Below are positions 1 through 6,886 of a stretch of DNA of 13,447 bases, piece by piece. Below the pieces are notes generated by a model. That model searched no databases, had not been told where the DNA came from, and saw nothing but the letters and a program-made list of their open reading frames with translations. This DNA comes from Pseudomonadales bacterium. Its GTDB lineage: Bacteria > Pseudomonadota > Gammaproteobacteria > Pseudomonadales > Azotimanducaceae. Location of the stretch: NCBI GenBank assembly GCA_021295935.1, contig JAGWBL010000012.1, positions 1-13,447 of the forward strand, read 5' to 3'. The first letter of the stretch is position 1. Each line of letters opens with the position of its first letter. The translations under genes were made by a program, and so were the position numbers.

Positions 1-115
1 GCATTTTTCAAAACTCTCGAGTGGAGTGCAAGACTGACGGAAACAAGCGAGTCACGGCCAGTGGTGGCGGCTGGAACTTGGCATCTCGTCCCGGAGCAGG
101 TCGCGTAGGTTGCCT

Positions 116-1657
116 TCACGAATCGAGATCGAAGGCCGGGGCGCTGCCGGTGGCGTCGGCGAGCTCTCCGCCTGCGCATAGCGCCGCAGCACGCTCGATA
201 TCTTCCGACAACGGTCGATCCTGGTCGAGCGAGGGAACTTCCATTCGGAGTCGCTCACACGCCGCTTGCAGGGCCGGACCCGTCTTGAGGGGGGATCGAA
301 ACTCGATGCCCTGTACCGCGCACATGGCCTCGATTCCCAGGATCCTTGAGAGATTGCGGTTCATCTGGCTCAGGCGACAGGCGGCATGCGCTGCCATCGA
401 TACATGGTCCTCTTGGTTGGCGCTAGTGGGGGTCGAATCGGTAGAACAGGGAGTAGCCAAGTGCTTGTTCTCGCTCATGAGCGCCGCGGATGTCACGTCA
501 GCGCTCATGTAGCCGGATTCGAGCCCAGGATTCGCGGCCAGGAAAGGCGGCAACCCGTAGGAAAATGCAGGATCCACCAGAAGGGCGATTCGACGTTGAG
601 AGATGGCACCAAGTTCCGCGATGGCAAGAGCGATCTGGTCAGCGGCGAATGCCACGGGCTGCGCGTGGAAATTGCCGCCCGAGACTATCTCTCGTTCGCG
701 GGTGAACACGAGCGGATTGTCAGTGACCGCATTGGCCTCGATGACGAGCGTGCGAGCTGCCTGACGCAGTAGATCCAGGCAAGCCCCAGCGACCTGCGCT
801 TGACACCTGATGCTGTACGGGTCCTGAACGCGATCGTCGTCCTGTAGATGACTGGCCCGAATCTCCGAGCGCTCCATGAGTGTTCGCATGACCTCTGCGA
901 CAGCGGACTGGCCGGCGTGTCCTCGAAGCCGATGGATCTCTGGATGCAGGGGCGAGGAGGAGGCCATCATGGCGTCCGTGGTGAGGCACGTGCAGACGAT
1001 CGCCGCTTCGGCGTTGCGGATTGCGCAGAACAACTCCACCAATGAGCAGGCCGTGGAAAACTGCGTGCCATTGAGCATTGCGAGCCCTTCCTTTGCGGAC
1101 AGCGACATCGGTTCAAGGCCGGCGCCGGCCAGGGCTTCGGCGCCCGCAAGCACGTTCCCTGCGAAACTGGCTTCCCCTTCTCCGATCATCACGCTAGCGA
1201 GGTGAGCGAGCGGGGCAAGGTCACCGGAGGCGCCGACCGATCCTTGCGAAGGGACTATCGGCAAGACGTTGCGATTGGCCATGGCCTCGAGCAGTTCGAT
1301 CAACTTCCACCGAACCCCAGACGCACCCCGCCCAAGGGAGAGGAGTTTCAGGACGATCATCATTCGCACAACTTCCGCGGAGCATGGCTCTCCGACGCCG
1401 CTCGAGTGGGAGCGAACAAGATTGCGTTGGAGCGTGTCGGCATCCTCGGGAGCTATGCGGATGCTTGACAGCCGTCCAAAGCCCGTGTTGACTCCGTAGA
1501 CGGGGTGGTCACTCGCAGCAGCTACCCGTACCAGGCGGGCTGCATCTTCAACAACCGCACGAGCGGAACGGCACAGTTCCACTTTGCAGTCGCGGAACGG
1601 AGAGTCGCGAAGCTGCGAAAGGGTGGTCCGACCCGGAACCAGTACGTGCTCGTTCAT
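116..1657 (-). CDS. hutH: Histidine ammonia-lyase (histidase)
   Basis: Cytosolic enzyme that removes ammonia from L-histidine to give urocanate, the first step of histidine degradation. The 513-aa product matches the usual family length (about 510). The MIO cofactor is made from the Ala-Ser-Gly at residues 143-145 (GSVGASGDLAPLAH). Other family active-site residues are visible: Tyr54 in YGVNTGFG, His84 in RSHSSGVG, Asn196 in LNGTQ, Tyr281 and Arg284 in QDPYSIRC, Phe330 in SGGNFHAQP and Glu416 in NQEDHVSM. One oddity is Ala287, where the family usually has Pro (CQPQV). The ATG at 1657 gives a normal N-terminus (MNEHVLVPGRTTLSQL), but no clear Shine-Dalgarno sequence lies in front of it. It lies 185 bp downstream of hutF on the same strand and may share its transcript. 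Identity is very secure. Confidence 0.98.
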   Translation of the reverse strand: MNEHVLVPGRTTLSQLRDSPFRDCKVELCRSARAVVEDAARLVRVAAASDHPVYGVNTGFGRLSSIRIAPEDADTLQRNLVRSHSSGVGEPCSAEVVRMMIVLKLLSLGRGASGVRWKLIELLEAMANRNVLPIVPSQGSVGASGDLAPLAHLASVMIGEGEASFAGNVLAGAEALAGAGLEPMSLSAKEGLAMLNGTQFSTACSLVELFCAIRNAEAAIVCTCLTTDAMMASSSPLHPEIHRLRGHAGQSAVAEVMRTLMERSEIRASHLQDDDRVQDPYSIRCQAQVAGACLDLLRQAARTLVIEANAVTDNPLVFTREREIVSGGNFHAQPVAFAADQIALAIAELGAISQRRIALLVDPAFSYGLPPFLAANPGLESGYMSADVTSAALMSENKHLATPCSTDSTPTSANQEDHVSMAAHAACRLSQMNRNLSRILGIEAMCAVQGIEFRSPLKTGPALQAACERLRMEVPSLDQDRPLSEDIERAAALCAGGELADATGSAPAFDLDS

Positions 1658-1842
1658 GAACGAGGATTCGGCGGAACGCCGTTGTTCGGTCGACTGCCGT
1701 GCTCTAGAACACCGAGGGTGGCGTGGTTCAGCTCATTGGGATCGATCGGTCGAAGTCTCCAAGAATCGCCGGGCTGAACTTGGACACGCCTGGACAGGCA
1801 TGGAAGCCGCTCGCGATGTTCCAAGTGGTTCAATTCATGCTC

Positions 1843-3222
1843 CTACAAGTTGGCAGCCAGTTCGAGAATTGCACGCCGATAGCGTGCCGCGACGGGCTTG
1901 CGCCTCTCGTGCAGCCCATCACGCACCACATGTCGACCGGCGCTCCACACATCGCTGACCGCGGATTCGCGCTCAGAGAAGATCCAGGCGTCGAGCACCT
2001 CGTCGCCCTGCAGGCTCTGAAAGGCCGCACGGGAAGTGTCCAGAGTCAAGAGATCGGCAAGACTTCCCGCTTGAATCGCGCCCGATGGACGATTCAGCGC
2101 CTGGACACCGCCTGCAAGGGCCGACTCGAACAGCGTTCTTCCAGTTGAGCTTCCGGGCTCGGCGAGCGCGTTGCGGCACCGGTGCTCGATCCGCTGGCTG
2201 TACTCAAGCTGGGCGAGCTCGCCGGCAAAGGTGATTCGGACGTTCGAGTCTGTTCCGACTCCGTAACGGCCTCCTGATTCGACATACTCGATACAAGGAA
2301 ACGTGCCGTCTCCGAGGTCAGCTTCCGTGACAGGGCATAGGCCCGCGACGGCACCCGAATTCGCCAGTTCTTGACGCTCCTTGGGTGTCATGTGTGTGGC
2401 GTGAACTGCACACCAGCGGTCATCGACGGAGTGGTGCTCCAGCAGCCATTCCACCGGACGCATGCCCCACGTCGCTCGAATCTCTTCCACCTCGTCAACC
2501 TGCTCCGCGATGTGCATGTGAATCGGCCCGGTGGGGTGGTTCTCCAACGTCTCCGCCAGTATGTCCTGGGGAGTGGCTCGCAACGAGTGCGGAGCGATGC
2601 CGATCCGCCAGTCGGAGGGTCCTTGGTTCAAGGTGGATTCAGTTTCCGAGTAGAGCCGTTCGTAGCTGTCCGCAGTCGACGCGAATCGCAGCTGACCGTT
2701 GGCGGGAGGAGCGCCGTTCGCTCCGCTGGACGCGTAAAGGACGGGGAGCATGGTCAGACCGATTCCCGTCTCCTCCGCTGACTCCATGATCCGCGTGGCG
2801 GTCTCGGCCAGAGAGGCATACGGCAAGCCGCCAGGAGCGTGATGCAGGTAGTGAAACTCAGCAACAGCCGCGAATCCCGACTCGCACATCTCAACCTGCG
2901 CCTGCGCCGCGATCGCGCCAATGTGATCGGGCGTCAAGTAACCGAGGAACTTGTACATCAGCGACCGCCAAGTCCAGAAGCTGTCCGGACCAGCGGCGCT
3001 CACTTGCGTGCGTCCGGCCATGGCCCTCTGAAATGCGTGGCTGTGCAGGTTGGACGGCGCGGGCAACAATGCCCGGTCCGTCAGGCGCAGGTCCTCGGAT
3101 CGGGGTTCCTGGTCGGCGGAAGCTGTTCCGATGCTACCGTCGGGATCGATAACTACGCGAACGTCTCTCGCCCATCCGTCCGGTAGGAGAGCGACCGGCG
3201 CATGCAGCGAACGCTCCTGCAT
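1843..3222 (-). CDS. hutF: Formimidoylglutamate deiminase
   Basis: Zinc amidohydrolase that converts N-formimino-L-glutamate to N-formyl-L-glutamate plus ammonia, the step that defines the five-step Hut pathway. From the ATG at 3222 it is 459 aa, close to the roughly 450 aa of Pseudomonas HutF. Metal and catalytic motifs are NLHSHAFQRAM (His60, His62), IHMHIAEQ (His237), VHATHM (His274) and GTDSN (Asp325). The segment SFWTWRSLMYKF (81-92) and the AEFHYLHH motif (121-128) are typical of HutF rather than of guanine or chlorohydrolase relatives. An in-frame ATG at 3252 would add ten residues, and the frame stays open to 3366. I prefer 3222 because it puts the conserved ALLPDGWARDV near the N-terminus. 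Ribosome sites are weak for both. It is divergent from hutI with a very short shared control region. Confidence 0.95.
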   Translation of the reverse strand: MQERSLHAPVALLPDGWARDVRVVIDPDGSIGTASADQEPRSEDLRLTDRALLPAPSNLHSHAFQRAMAGRTQVSAAGPDSFWTWRSLMYKFLGYLTPDHIGAIAAQAQVEMCESGFAAVAEFHYLHHAPGGLPYASLAETATRIMESAEETGIGLTMLPVLYASSGANGAPPANGQLRFASTADSYERLYSETESTLNQGPSDWRIGIAPHSLRATPQDILAETLENHPTGPIHMHIAEQVDEVEEIRATWGMRPVEWLLEHHSVDDRWCAVHATHMTPKERQELANSGAVAGLCPVTEADLGDGTFPCIEYVESGGRYGVGTDSNVRITFAGELAQLEYSQRIEHRCRNALAEPGSSTGRTLFESALAGGVQALNRPSGAIQAGSLADLLTLDTSRAAFQSLQGDEVLDAWIFSERESAVSDVWSAGRHVVRDGLHERRKPVAARYRRAILELAANL

Positions 3223-3331
3223 CAACAGTAGTCTCTTGATGGCAACGGTCATCGATCCATGCCTGGGGGTCGCGGAATAGTATCTTTGGACCACGCTCTC
3301 GACGGCTGTTGGCACAAGGAGTTCCAGTCTG
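3223..3331. promoter_or_regulatory. Divergent hutF/hutI control region
   Basis: Only about 110 bp (80 bp if hutF starts at 3252) separate the two divergent hut arms, so both promoters and any operator must sit here. The only AT-rich patch is at 3276-3288 and contains TAGTAT (3278-3283). That could serve as a -10 element on the plus strand, with a near-symmetric ATAGTA for the minus strand. I see no good -35 partner for either and no convincing HutC-like palindrome. The assignment rests on gene geometry more than on motifs. Confidence 0.4.
3316..3321 (+). promoter_or_regulatory. Ribosome binding site deciding the hutI start
   Basis: AAGGAG lies 10 nt before a TTG codon at 3332 and 25 nt before the ATG at 3347. 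The spacing supports the TTG as the hutI start. Confidence 0.6.
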
Positions 3332-4564
3332 TTGGCACCGGCCCGAATGCTGCTCACAAACGCCACTCTGGCGACCTTCTCGGGTCAGGAGCCCTACGGC
3401 TTGGTCTCGAACGGGGCCCTCGTCATCGAAGGCGAGCGAATCGTCTGGGCAGGCCCCGCGACCGAGGTGCCCGAAGGCTTCCGCTCTTGGCCCGCAAGGG
3501 ACCTGGAGGGCCTCTTGGTCACACCGGCACTGATCGATTGCCACACGCACATCGTGTTCGGCGGAGATCGTTCGGCGGAATTCGAGATGCGCTTGAACGG
3601 GGCCACCTACGAGGACATTGCCAGAGCGGGAGGCGGAATTCTCTCCACCGTTAGCGCGACCCGAGACTCTTCGGTGGAGCAATTGGTAGCGAAGGCCCTG
3701 CCGCGTGTCGACGCCTTGATCCGTGAGGGCGTCGGGGTTCTCGAGATCAAGTCGGGCTACGGATTGGATCTTGCGACGGAGCGACGGATGTTGCAGGCGG
3801 CCCGGCAGGTCGGCATCGAGCGTGGGTTGGTGGTGCGCACGACCTATCTTGGTGCGCATGCTGTGCCGCCCGAGTATGCGGGGCGAGCCGATGAATACGT
3901 GGATTTCGTTGCCGGGGAGGTGTTGCCAACGCTTGCGGAAGAGGGGCTGGTGGACGCGGTCGATGCATTCTGCGAGAACATCGCCTTCTCGGTGGAGCAG
4001 GTCGACAGAGTCTTCGACGTTGCTCACCAGCTCGGTCTGCCCATTCGAATTCACGCGGAACAACTCTCGGATCTGGGCGGCGCTCGGCTGGCAGCGTCCT
4101 ACGGGGCCTTGTCGGCCGATCACTTGGAGTACCTCAGCCCTTCGGATGTTCCCGTGTTGGCGGATGCGGGCACTGTCGCAGTCCTGTTGCCGGGCGCCTA
4201 CTACTTTCTGAACGAGACAAGGCTGCCTCCGATCGAGTCCTTTCGAGAGCATGGAGTCAAGATGGGAGTCGCCACGGACTGCAATCCAGGATCCTCTCCG
4301 CTGCTTTCCCTGCTGACTGCGGTCAACATGGCTTGCACGCTCATCGCACTCAGCCCGCACGAAGCTCTTGCGGGAGCGACACGCGAATCGGCGCGGGCAC
4401 TTGGGTTGCAAGCCGAGTACGGAAGGTTGGAGCCAGGAATGGTGGCTGATCTGGCGATCTGGGCCGTCAATGCGCCAGCGGAGCTCGCCTACTACATGGG
4501 TGGAAACCCGCTCGTGGAGAGGTGGCAGAACGGCCATGCGACGGAAACAAGGACCCAGGCGTGA
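3332..4564 (+). CDS. hutI: Imidazolonepropionase
   Basis: Cytosolic metal-dependent amidohydrolase that opens 4-imidazolone-5-propionate to N-formimino-L-glutamate, the third step of histidine breakdown. The 410-aa length is normal. Family motifs, numbered from the TTG, are CHTHIVFGGDR (His71, His73), GGGILSTVSATR (100-111), EIKSGYGLD (138-146), TTYLGAHAVPPEY (170-182), HAEQ (His241), ADH (His264) and TDCNPGSSP (Asp316). The TTG at 3332 is chosen because AAGGAG stands 10 nt upstream. The ATG at 3347 would give MLLTNATLATF, five residues shorter, without a ribosome site. The stop overlaps the hutU start by 4 nt, so the two are almost certainly co-transcribed and translationally coupled. Confidence 0.97.
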   Translation: MAPARMLLTNATLATFSGQEPYGLVSNGALVIEGERIVWAGPATEVPEGFRSWPARDLEGLLVTPALIDCHTHIVFGGDRSAEFEMRLNGATYEDIARAGGGILSTVSATRDSSVEQLVAKALPRVDALIREGVGVLEIKSGYGLDLATERRMLQAARQVGIERGLVVRTTYLGAHAVPPEYAGRADEYVDFVAGEVLPTLAEEGLVDAVDAFCENIAFSVEQVDRVFDVAHQLGLPIRIHAEQLSDLGGARLAASYGALSADHLEYLSPSDVPVLADAGTVAVLLPGAYYFLNETRLPPIESFREHGVKMGVATDCNPGSSPLLSLLTAVNMACTLIALSPHEALAGATRESARALGLQAEYGRLEPGMVADLAIWAVNAPAELAYYMGGNPLVERWQNGHATETRTQA

Positions 4565-6231
4565 TCGACCCTCGTCACAACCAGCGGCAGGTCTTTCCGC
4601 CGACGGGCGCTGAACTTACGGCAAAGTCCTGGCTGACCGAGGCGCCTCTTCGGATGCTGATGAACAATCTGCATCCTGATGTGGCCGAGAACCCCCAGGA
4701 ACTTGTGGTCTATGGCGGGACGGGTCGCGCTGCGCGAACTTGGCGGGACTTCGATCGCATCGTCGAGAGCCTTCGCAAACTTGAGGACTCGGAGACTCTG
4801 CTCGTTCAGTCGGGGAAGCCCGTTGGGGTCTTCACAACACACCATGACGCTCCACGGGTACTGATCGCGAACTCCAATCTCGTGCCTCACTGGGCGCATT
4901 GGAAGCATTTCCACCAGCTCGATCGAAGTGGACTCATGATGTACGGACAGATGACCGCTGGCTCGTGGATCTATATCGGCTCGCAGGGCATCGTTCAAGG
5001 AACCTACGAGACGTTCGCGGAAGCTGGCCGCCAGCACTATGGCGGCGACCTCAAAGGGCGCTGGATCCTCTCCGCCGGTCTTGGAGGCATGGGTGGCGCC
5101 CAACCGCTCGCCGCGGTCATGGCCGGCGCTTCCTGTCTGATCGTGGAGTGGGATCGCGATCGGATAAATGCTCGCCTGAGAACTCGCTATCTCGACGAAT
5201 CAGCCACCGATCTCGACGACGCTCTGCAGCGAATCACTGCTTGGACGGCGCAGGGGCGCGCCAGGTCGGTGGGTCTTCTGGGGAACGCGGCGGAGGTGTT
5301 CCCCGAGCTGGTTCGGAAGGGGGTGTCACCGGATATTGTGACGGATCAGACCTCGTCCCATGATCCCGCCAATGGATATCTGCCTGAGGGTTGGTCTGTA
5401 GCGGAGTGGCGCCGCCGGCGGGAGACCGAACCGGAATCGGTCGATGCTGCGGCGCGTGAGTCGATAAGTCGGCAGGTTGAAGCGATGGTCGCGTTCAGGA
5501 AATCTGGAATTCCGACTTTCGATTACGGCAACAACATTCGCCAGGTCGCCAAGGAACAGGGAGTGCATGACGCTTTCGCGTTTCCGGGGTTCGTGCCAGC
5601 CTACATCCGACCGTTGTTTTGCCGCGGTGTCGGTCCATTTAGATGGTGCGCCTTGTCGGGGGATCCCGAGGACATCTACAGAACCGACAACAGAGTGAAG
5701 GAGCTCATCCCCGACGACGCTCATCTCCACAATTGGCTTGACATGGCTCGGTCGCGGATCAAGTTTCAGGGACTGCCTGCTCGAATTTGCTGGGTTGGAC
5801 TCGGTCAGAGGCATCGATTGGGCATCGCCTTCAACGAGATGGTGAAGAGCGGAGAGTTGTCAGCTCCTGTCGTGATCGGGAGAGACCATCTCGACTCCGG
5901 GTCGGTTGCCTCTCCGAACAGGGAGACCGAATCCATGCTGGATGGGTCGGATGCCGTTTCGGACTGGCCGCTCTTGAATGCCTTGCTCAACTGCGCTTCG
6001 GGAGCGACGTGGGTGTCCGTGCACCATGGAGGGGGCGTTGGAATCGGGTACTCGCAACATGCGGGGATGGTGATTTGCTGCGACGGCACGGACGATGCAG
6101 CCCGGAGACTCGAGCGAGTTCTCTGGAACGACCCGGCTTCCGGGGTGATGCGTCATGCTGATGCGGGGTACGAGTCTGCCATTGCGTGCGCTCGCGAGCA
6201 CAATCTGCGATTGCCTGCGATTCTGGACTGA
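4561..6231 (+). CDS. hutU: Urocanate hydratase (urocanase)
   Basis: NAD+-dependent cytosolic enzyme that adds water to urocanate to give imidazolonepropionate, the second step of the pathway. From the GTG at 4561 it is 556 aa, the usual family size. The cofactor-binding glycine loop is SAGLGGMGGAQPLA (171-184). Other signatures are YGGTGRAARTW (51-61), QSGKPVGVF (83-91), QGIVQGTYETF (142-152), DQTSSHDP (262-269) and HHGGGVGIGYSQHAG near the C-terminus. Cys410 in ARICWVGLGQR falls at the number of the catalytic cysteine known from Pseudomonas urocanase. The GTG start is supported by AAGGA at 4549-4553 with 7 nt spacing and by the 4-nt overlap (GTGA) with the hutI stop. An upstream in-frame GTG at 4522 would add 13 unconserved residues. 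Confidence 0.98.
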   Translation: MIDPRHNQRQVFPPTGAELTAKSWLTEAPLRMLMNNLHPDVAENPQELVVYGGTGRAARTWRDFDRIVESLRKLEDSETLLVQSGKPVGVFTTHHDAPRVLIANSNLVPHWAHWKHFHQLDRSGLMMYGQMTAGSWIYIGSQGIVQGTYETFAEAGRQHYGGDLKGRWILSAGLGGMGGAQPLAAVMAGASCLIVEWDRDRINARLRTRYLDESATDLDDALQRITAWTAQGRARSVGLLGNAAEVFPELVRKGVSPDIVTDQTSSHDPANGYLPEGWSVAEWRRRRETEPESVDAAARESISRQVEAMVAFRKSGIPTFDYGNNIRQVAKEQGVHDAFAFPGFVPAYIRPLFCRGVGPFRWCALSGDPEDIYRTDNRVKELIPDDAHLHNWLDMARSRIKFQGLPARICWVGLGQRHRLGIAFNEMVKSGELSAPVVIGRDHLDSGSVASPNRETESMLDGSDAVSDWPLLNALLNCASGATWVSVHHGGGVGIGYSQHAGMVICCDGTDDAARRLERVLWNDPASGVMRHADAGYESAIACAREHNLRLPAILD

Positions 6232-6251
6232 ATCCCTGTCGCAAGGGATTC
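6230..6251 (+). terminator. Hairpin directly after hutU
   Basis: A perfect 8-bp inverted repeat (GAATCCCT / AGGGATTC, 6-nt loop) begins within the hutU stop codon. No T-run follows, so it may be a Rho-dependent or mRNA-stabilising 3' hairpin rather than a full intrinsic terminator. Confidence 0.4.
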
Positions 6252-6349
6252 GAGCGAGATAGGTGCTGAAGGGTCTTGGAAGCTTGCCATCATCACCAAC
6301 GAACATCAGGTTCGGGTGCGCAGACCAAGACGAACCTTTCTGCATGCGA

Positions 6350-6405
6350 AACCGAGGATTCTGACGCGACCACTTGGGAATGGGCCGACTCTCGCATCCT
6401 CGGTT
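6350..6405. repeat. 10-bp inverted repeat with 36-nt spacer
   Basis: AACCGAGGAT (6350-6359) and its exact complement ATCCTCGGTT (6396-6405). Outside the arms, TGCA at 6341-6344 and TGCA at 6408-6411 also pair, with a few unpaired bases between, which extends the symmetry. The role is unknown. It could be an RNA hairpin, a protein-binding site or the relic of a mobile-element end. Confidence 0.6.
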
Positions 6406-6490
6406 GTTGCACGCCAAGCTTGATGCAGTGCTGAACTGGCCTCCGCCGCGATTCGAGAGCGCGCGACGTGCGACAGAAGGATCACCCGCG

Positions 6491-6652
6491 ATGGGAGTGA
6501 GACGACGCCGCGGCGAGGTTAGCGCGGCAGTTTCGCACGCTGTTCGCGAGGGTCGTCCGGTACGTGCAGTGGCGGAGGAGTGCGACATCGTCGCGCCGAC
6601 GACCCAGGCGAGTCGAAATGGACGGATCTCACAGACCTGGGGCGTCGCTTGA
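6491..6652 (+). CDS. Doubtful small ORF with helix-turn-helix-like stretch
   Basis: A 53-codon frame from the ATG at 6491 (the frame is open back to 6374) reads EVSAAVSHAVREGRPVRAVAEECDIVAPTT. This loosely resembles the N-terminal helix-turn-helix of transposases or small regulators (an alternation such as GRSVAEVARELGVSPTT). It has no good ribosome site and no known C-terminal domain, and it ends inside an inverted repeat (6632-6667). It could be a transposase remnant or pure chance in a GC-rich region. Low confidence. Confidence 0.15.
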   Translation: MGVRRRRGEVSAAVSHAVREGRPVRAVAEECDIVAPTTQASRNGRISQTWGVA

Positions 6653-6667
6653 TGGCTCCCAGGTCTG
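6632..6667. repeat. 10-bp inverted repeat with 16-nt spacer
   Basis: CAGACCTGGG (6632-6641) and CCCAGGTCTG (6658-6667) pair perfectly and would form a stable hairpin on either strand. No T-run follows on either side. Confidence 0.6.
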
Positions 6668-6800
6668 CGAGGGGTTCCGGCTTTGCAGCTCTGTCCACGA
6701 GAACAGGGCGCCCTCGGACCCGGATCATCCCCTCCCTGATCCAACAGGAGTCGTGAACGCTCTGATCGAGAATGGCGTTGAATGCCAGCCGAACCAGAAC

Positions 6801-6816
6801 GGCGACGATCGTCGCC
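6801..6816. repeat. 16-nt perfect palindrome
   Basis: GGCGACGATCGTCGCC reads the same on both strands with no spacer. It could be a dimeric-protein binding site or part of a decayed coding region. Confidence 0.5.
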
Positions 6817-6849
6817 ATGTCGTGGCAATGCCCTCCACGGCGGATTGGA

Positions 6850-6880
6850 GGCGAGAGGACATCGTTTGAAGAGTCTCGCC
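6850..6880 (-). terminator. Hairpin just downstream of the nhaC-like gene
   Basis: GGCGAGA (6850-6856) pairs with TCTCGCC (6874-6880). It begins 6 nt past the nhaC-like stop on the minus strand. The 17-nt loop is long and no T-run follows, so a terminator role is tentative. Confidence 0.3.
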
Positions 6881-6886
6881 TTGAGT

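Larger units (their letters stand above)
6252..6886. other. Gene-free gap rich in inverted repeats
   Basis: About 635 bp between hutU and the nhaC-like gene, which face each other. No reading frame here has a recognisable family, a good ribosome site and sensible composition together. Perfect inverted repeats are frequent: 6350-6359 with 6396-6405 (10 bp), 6632-6641 with 6658-6667 (10 bp), 6722-6727 with 6737-6742 (6 bp), a 16-nt palindrome at 6801-6816, and 6850-6856 with 6874-6880 (7 bp). Frames on both strands could be decayed genes. A minus-strand frame starting at 6819 is readable for about 60 codons but resembles nothing I know. Confidence 0.6.

Noticed and set aside
1726..1826. Short inverted repeats in the hutF-hutH gap (GTTCAGC/GCTGAAC and ACTTGGA/TCCAAGT)
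   Set aside because: Seven-base arms 35-40 nt apart are close to chance level and have no terminator or operator context.
3134..4537. 467-codon open frame on the minus strand opposite hutI and into hutF
   Set aside because: It is antisense to two well-identified enzymes. The product is rich in Arg, Gly, Gln and His without any family motif, as expected from the shadow frame of a GC-rich gene.
6519..6819. Minus-strand frame starting MATIVAVLVRLAFNAILDQ
   Set aside because: About the first 60 codons read plausibly, but there is no recognised family and no good ribosome site. It crosses the inverted repeats and drifts into Arg/Ser/Pro-rich sequence, so it is not called as a gene.
5860..6828. 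322-codon open frame on the minus strand over the end of hutU and the gap
   Set aside because: Half of it is antisense to hutU and the rest has Ser/Arg/Pro-rich composition with no motif or ribosome site.
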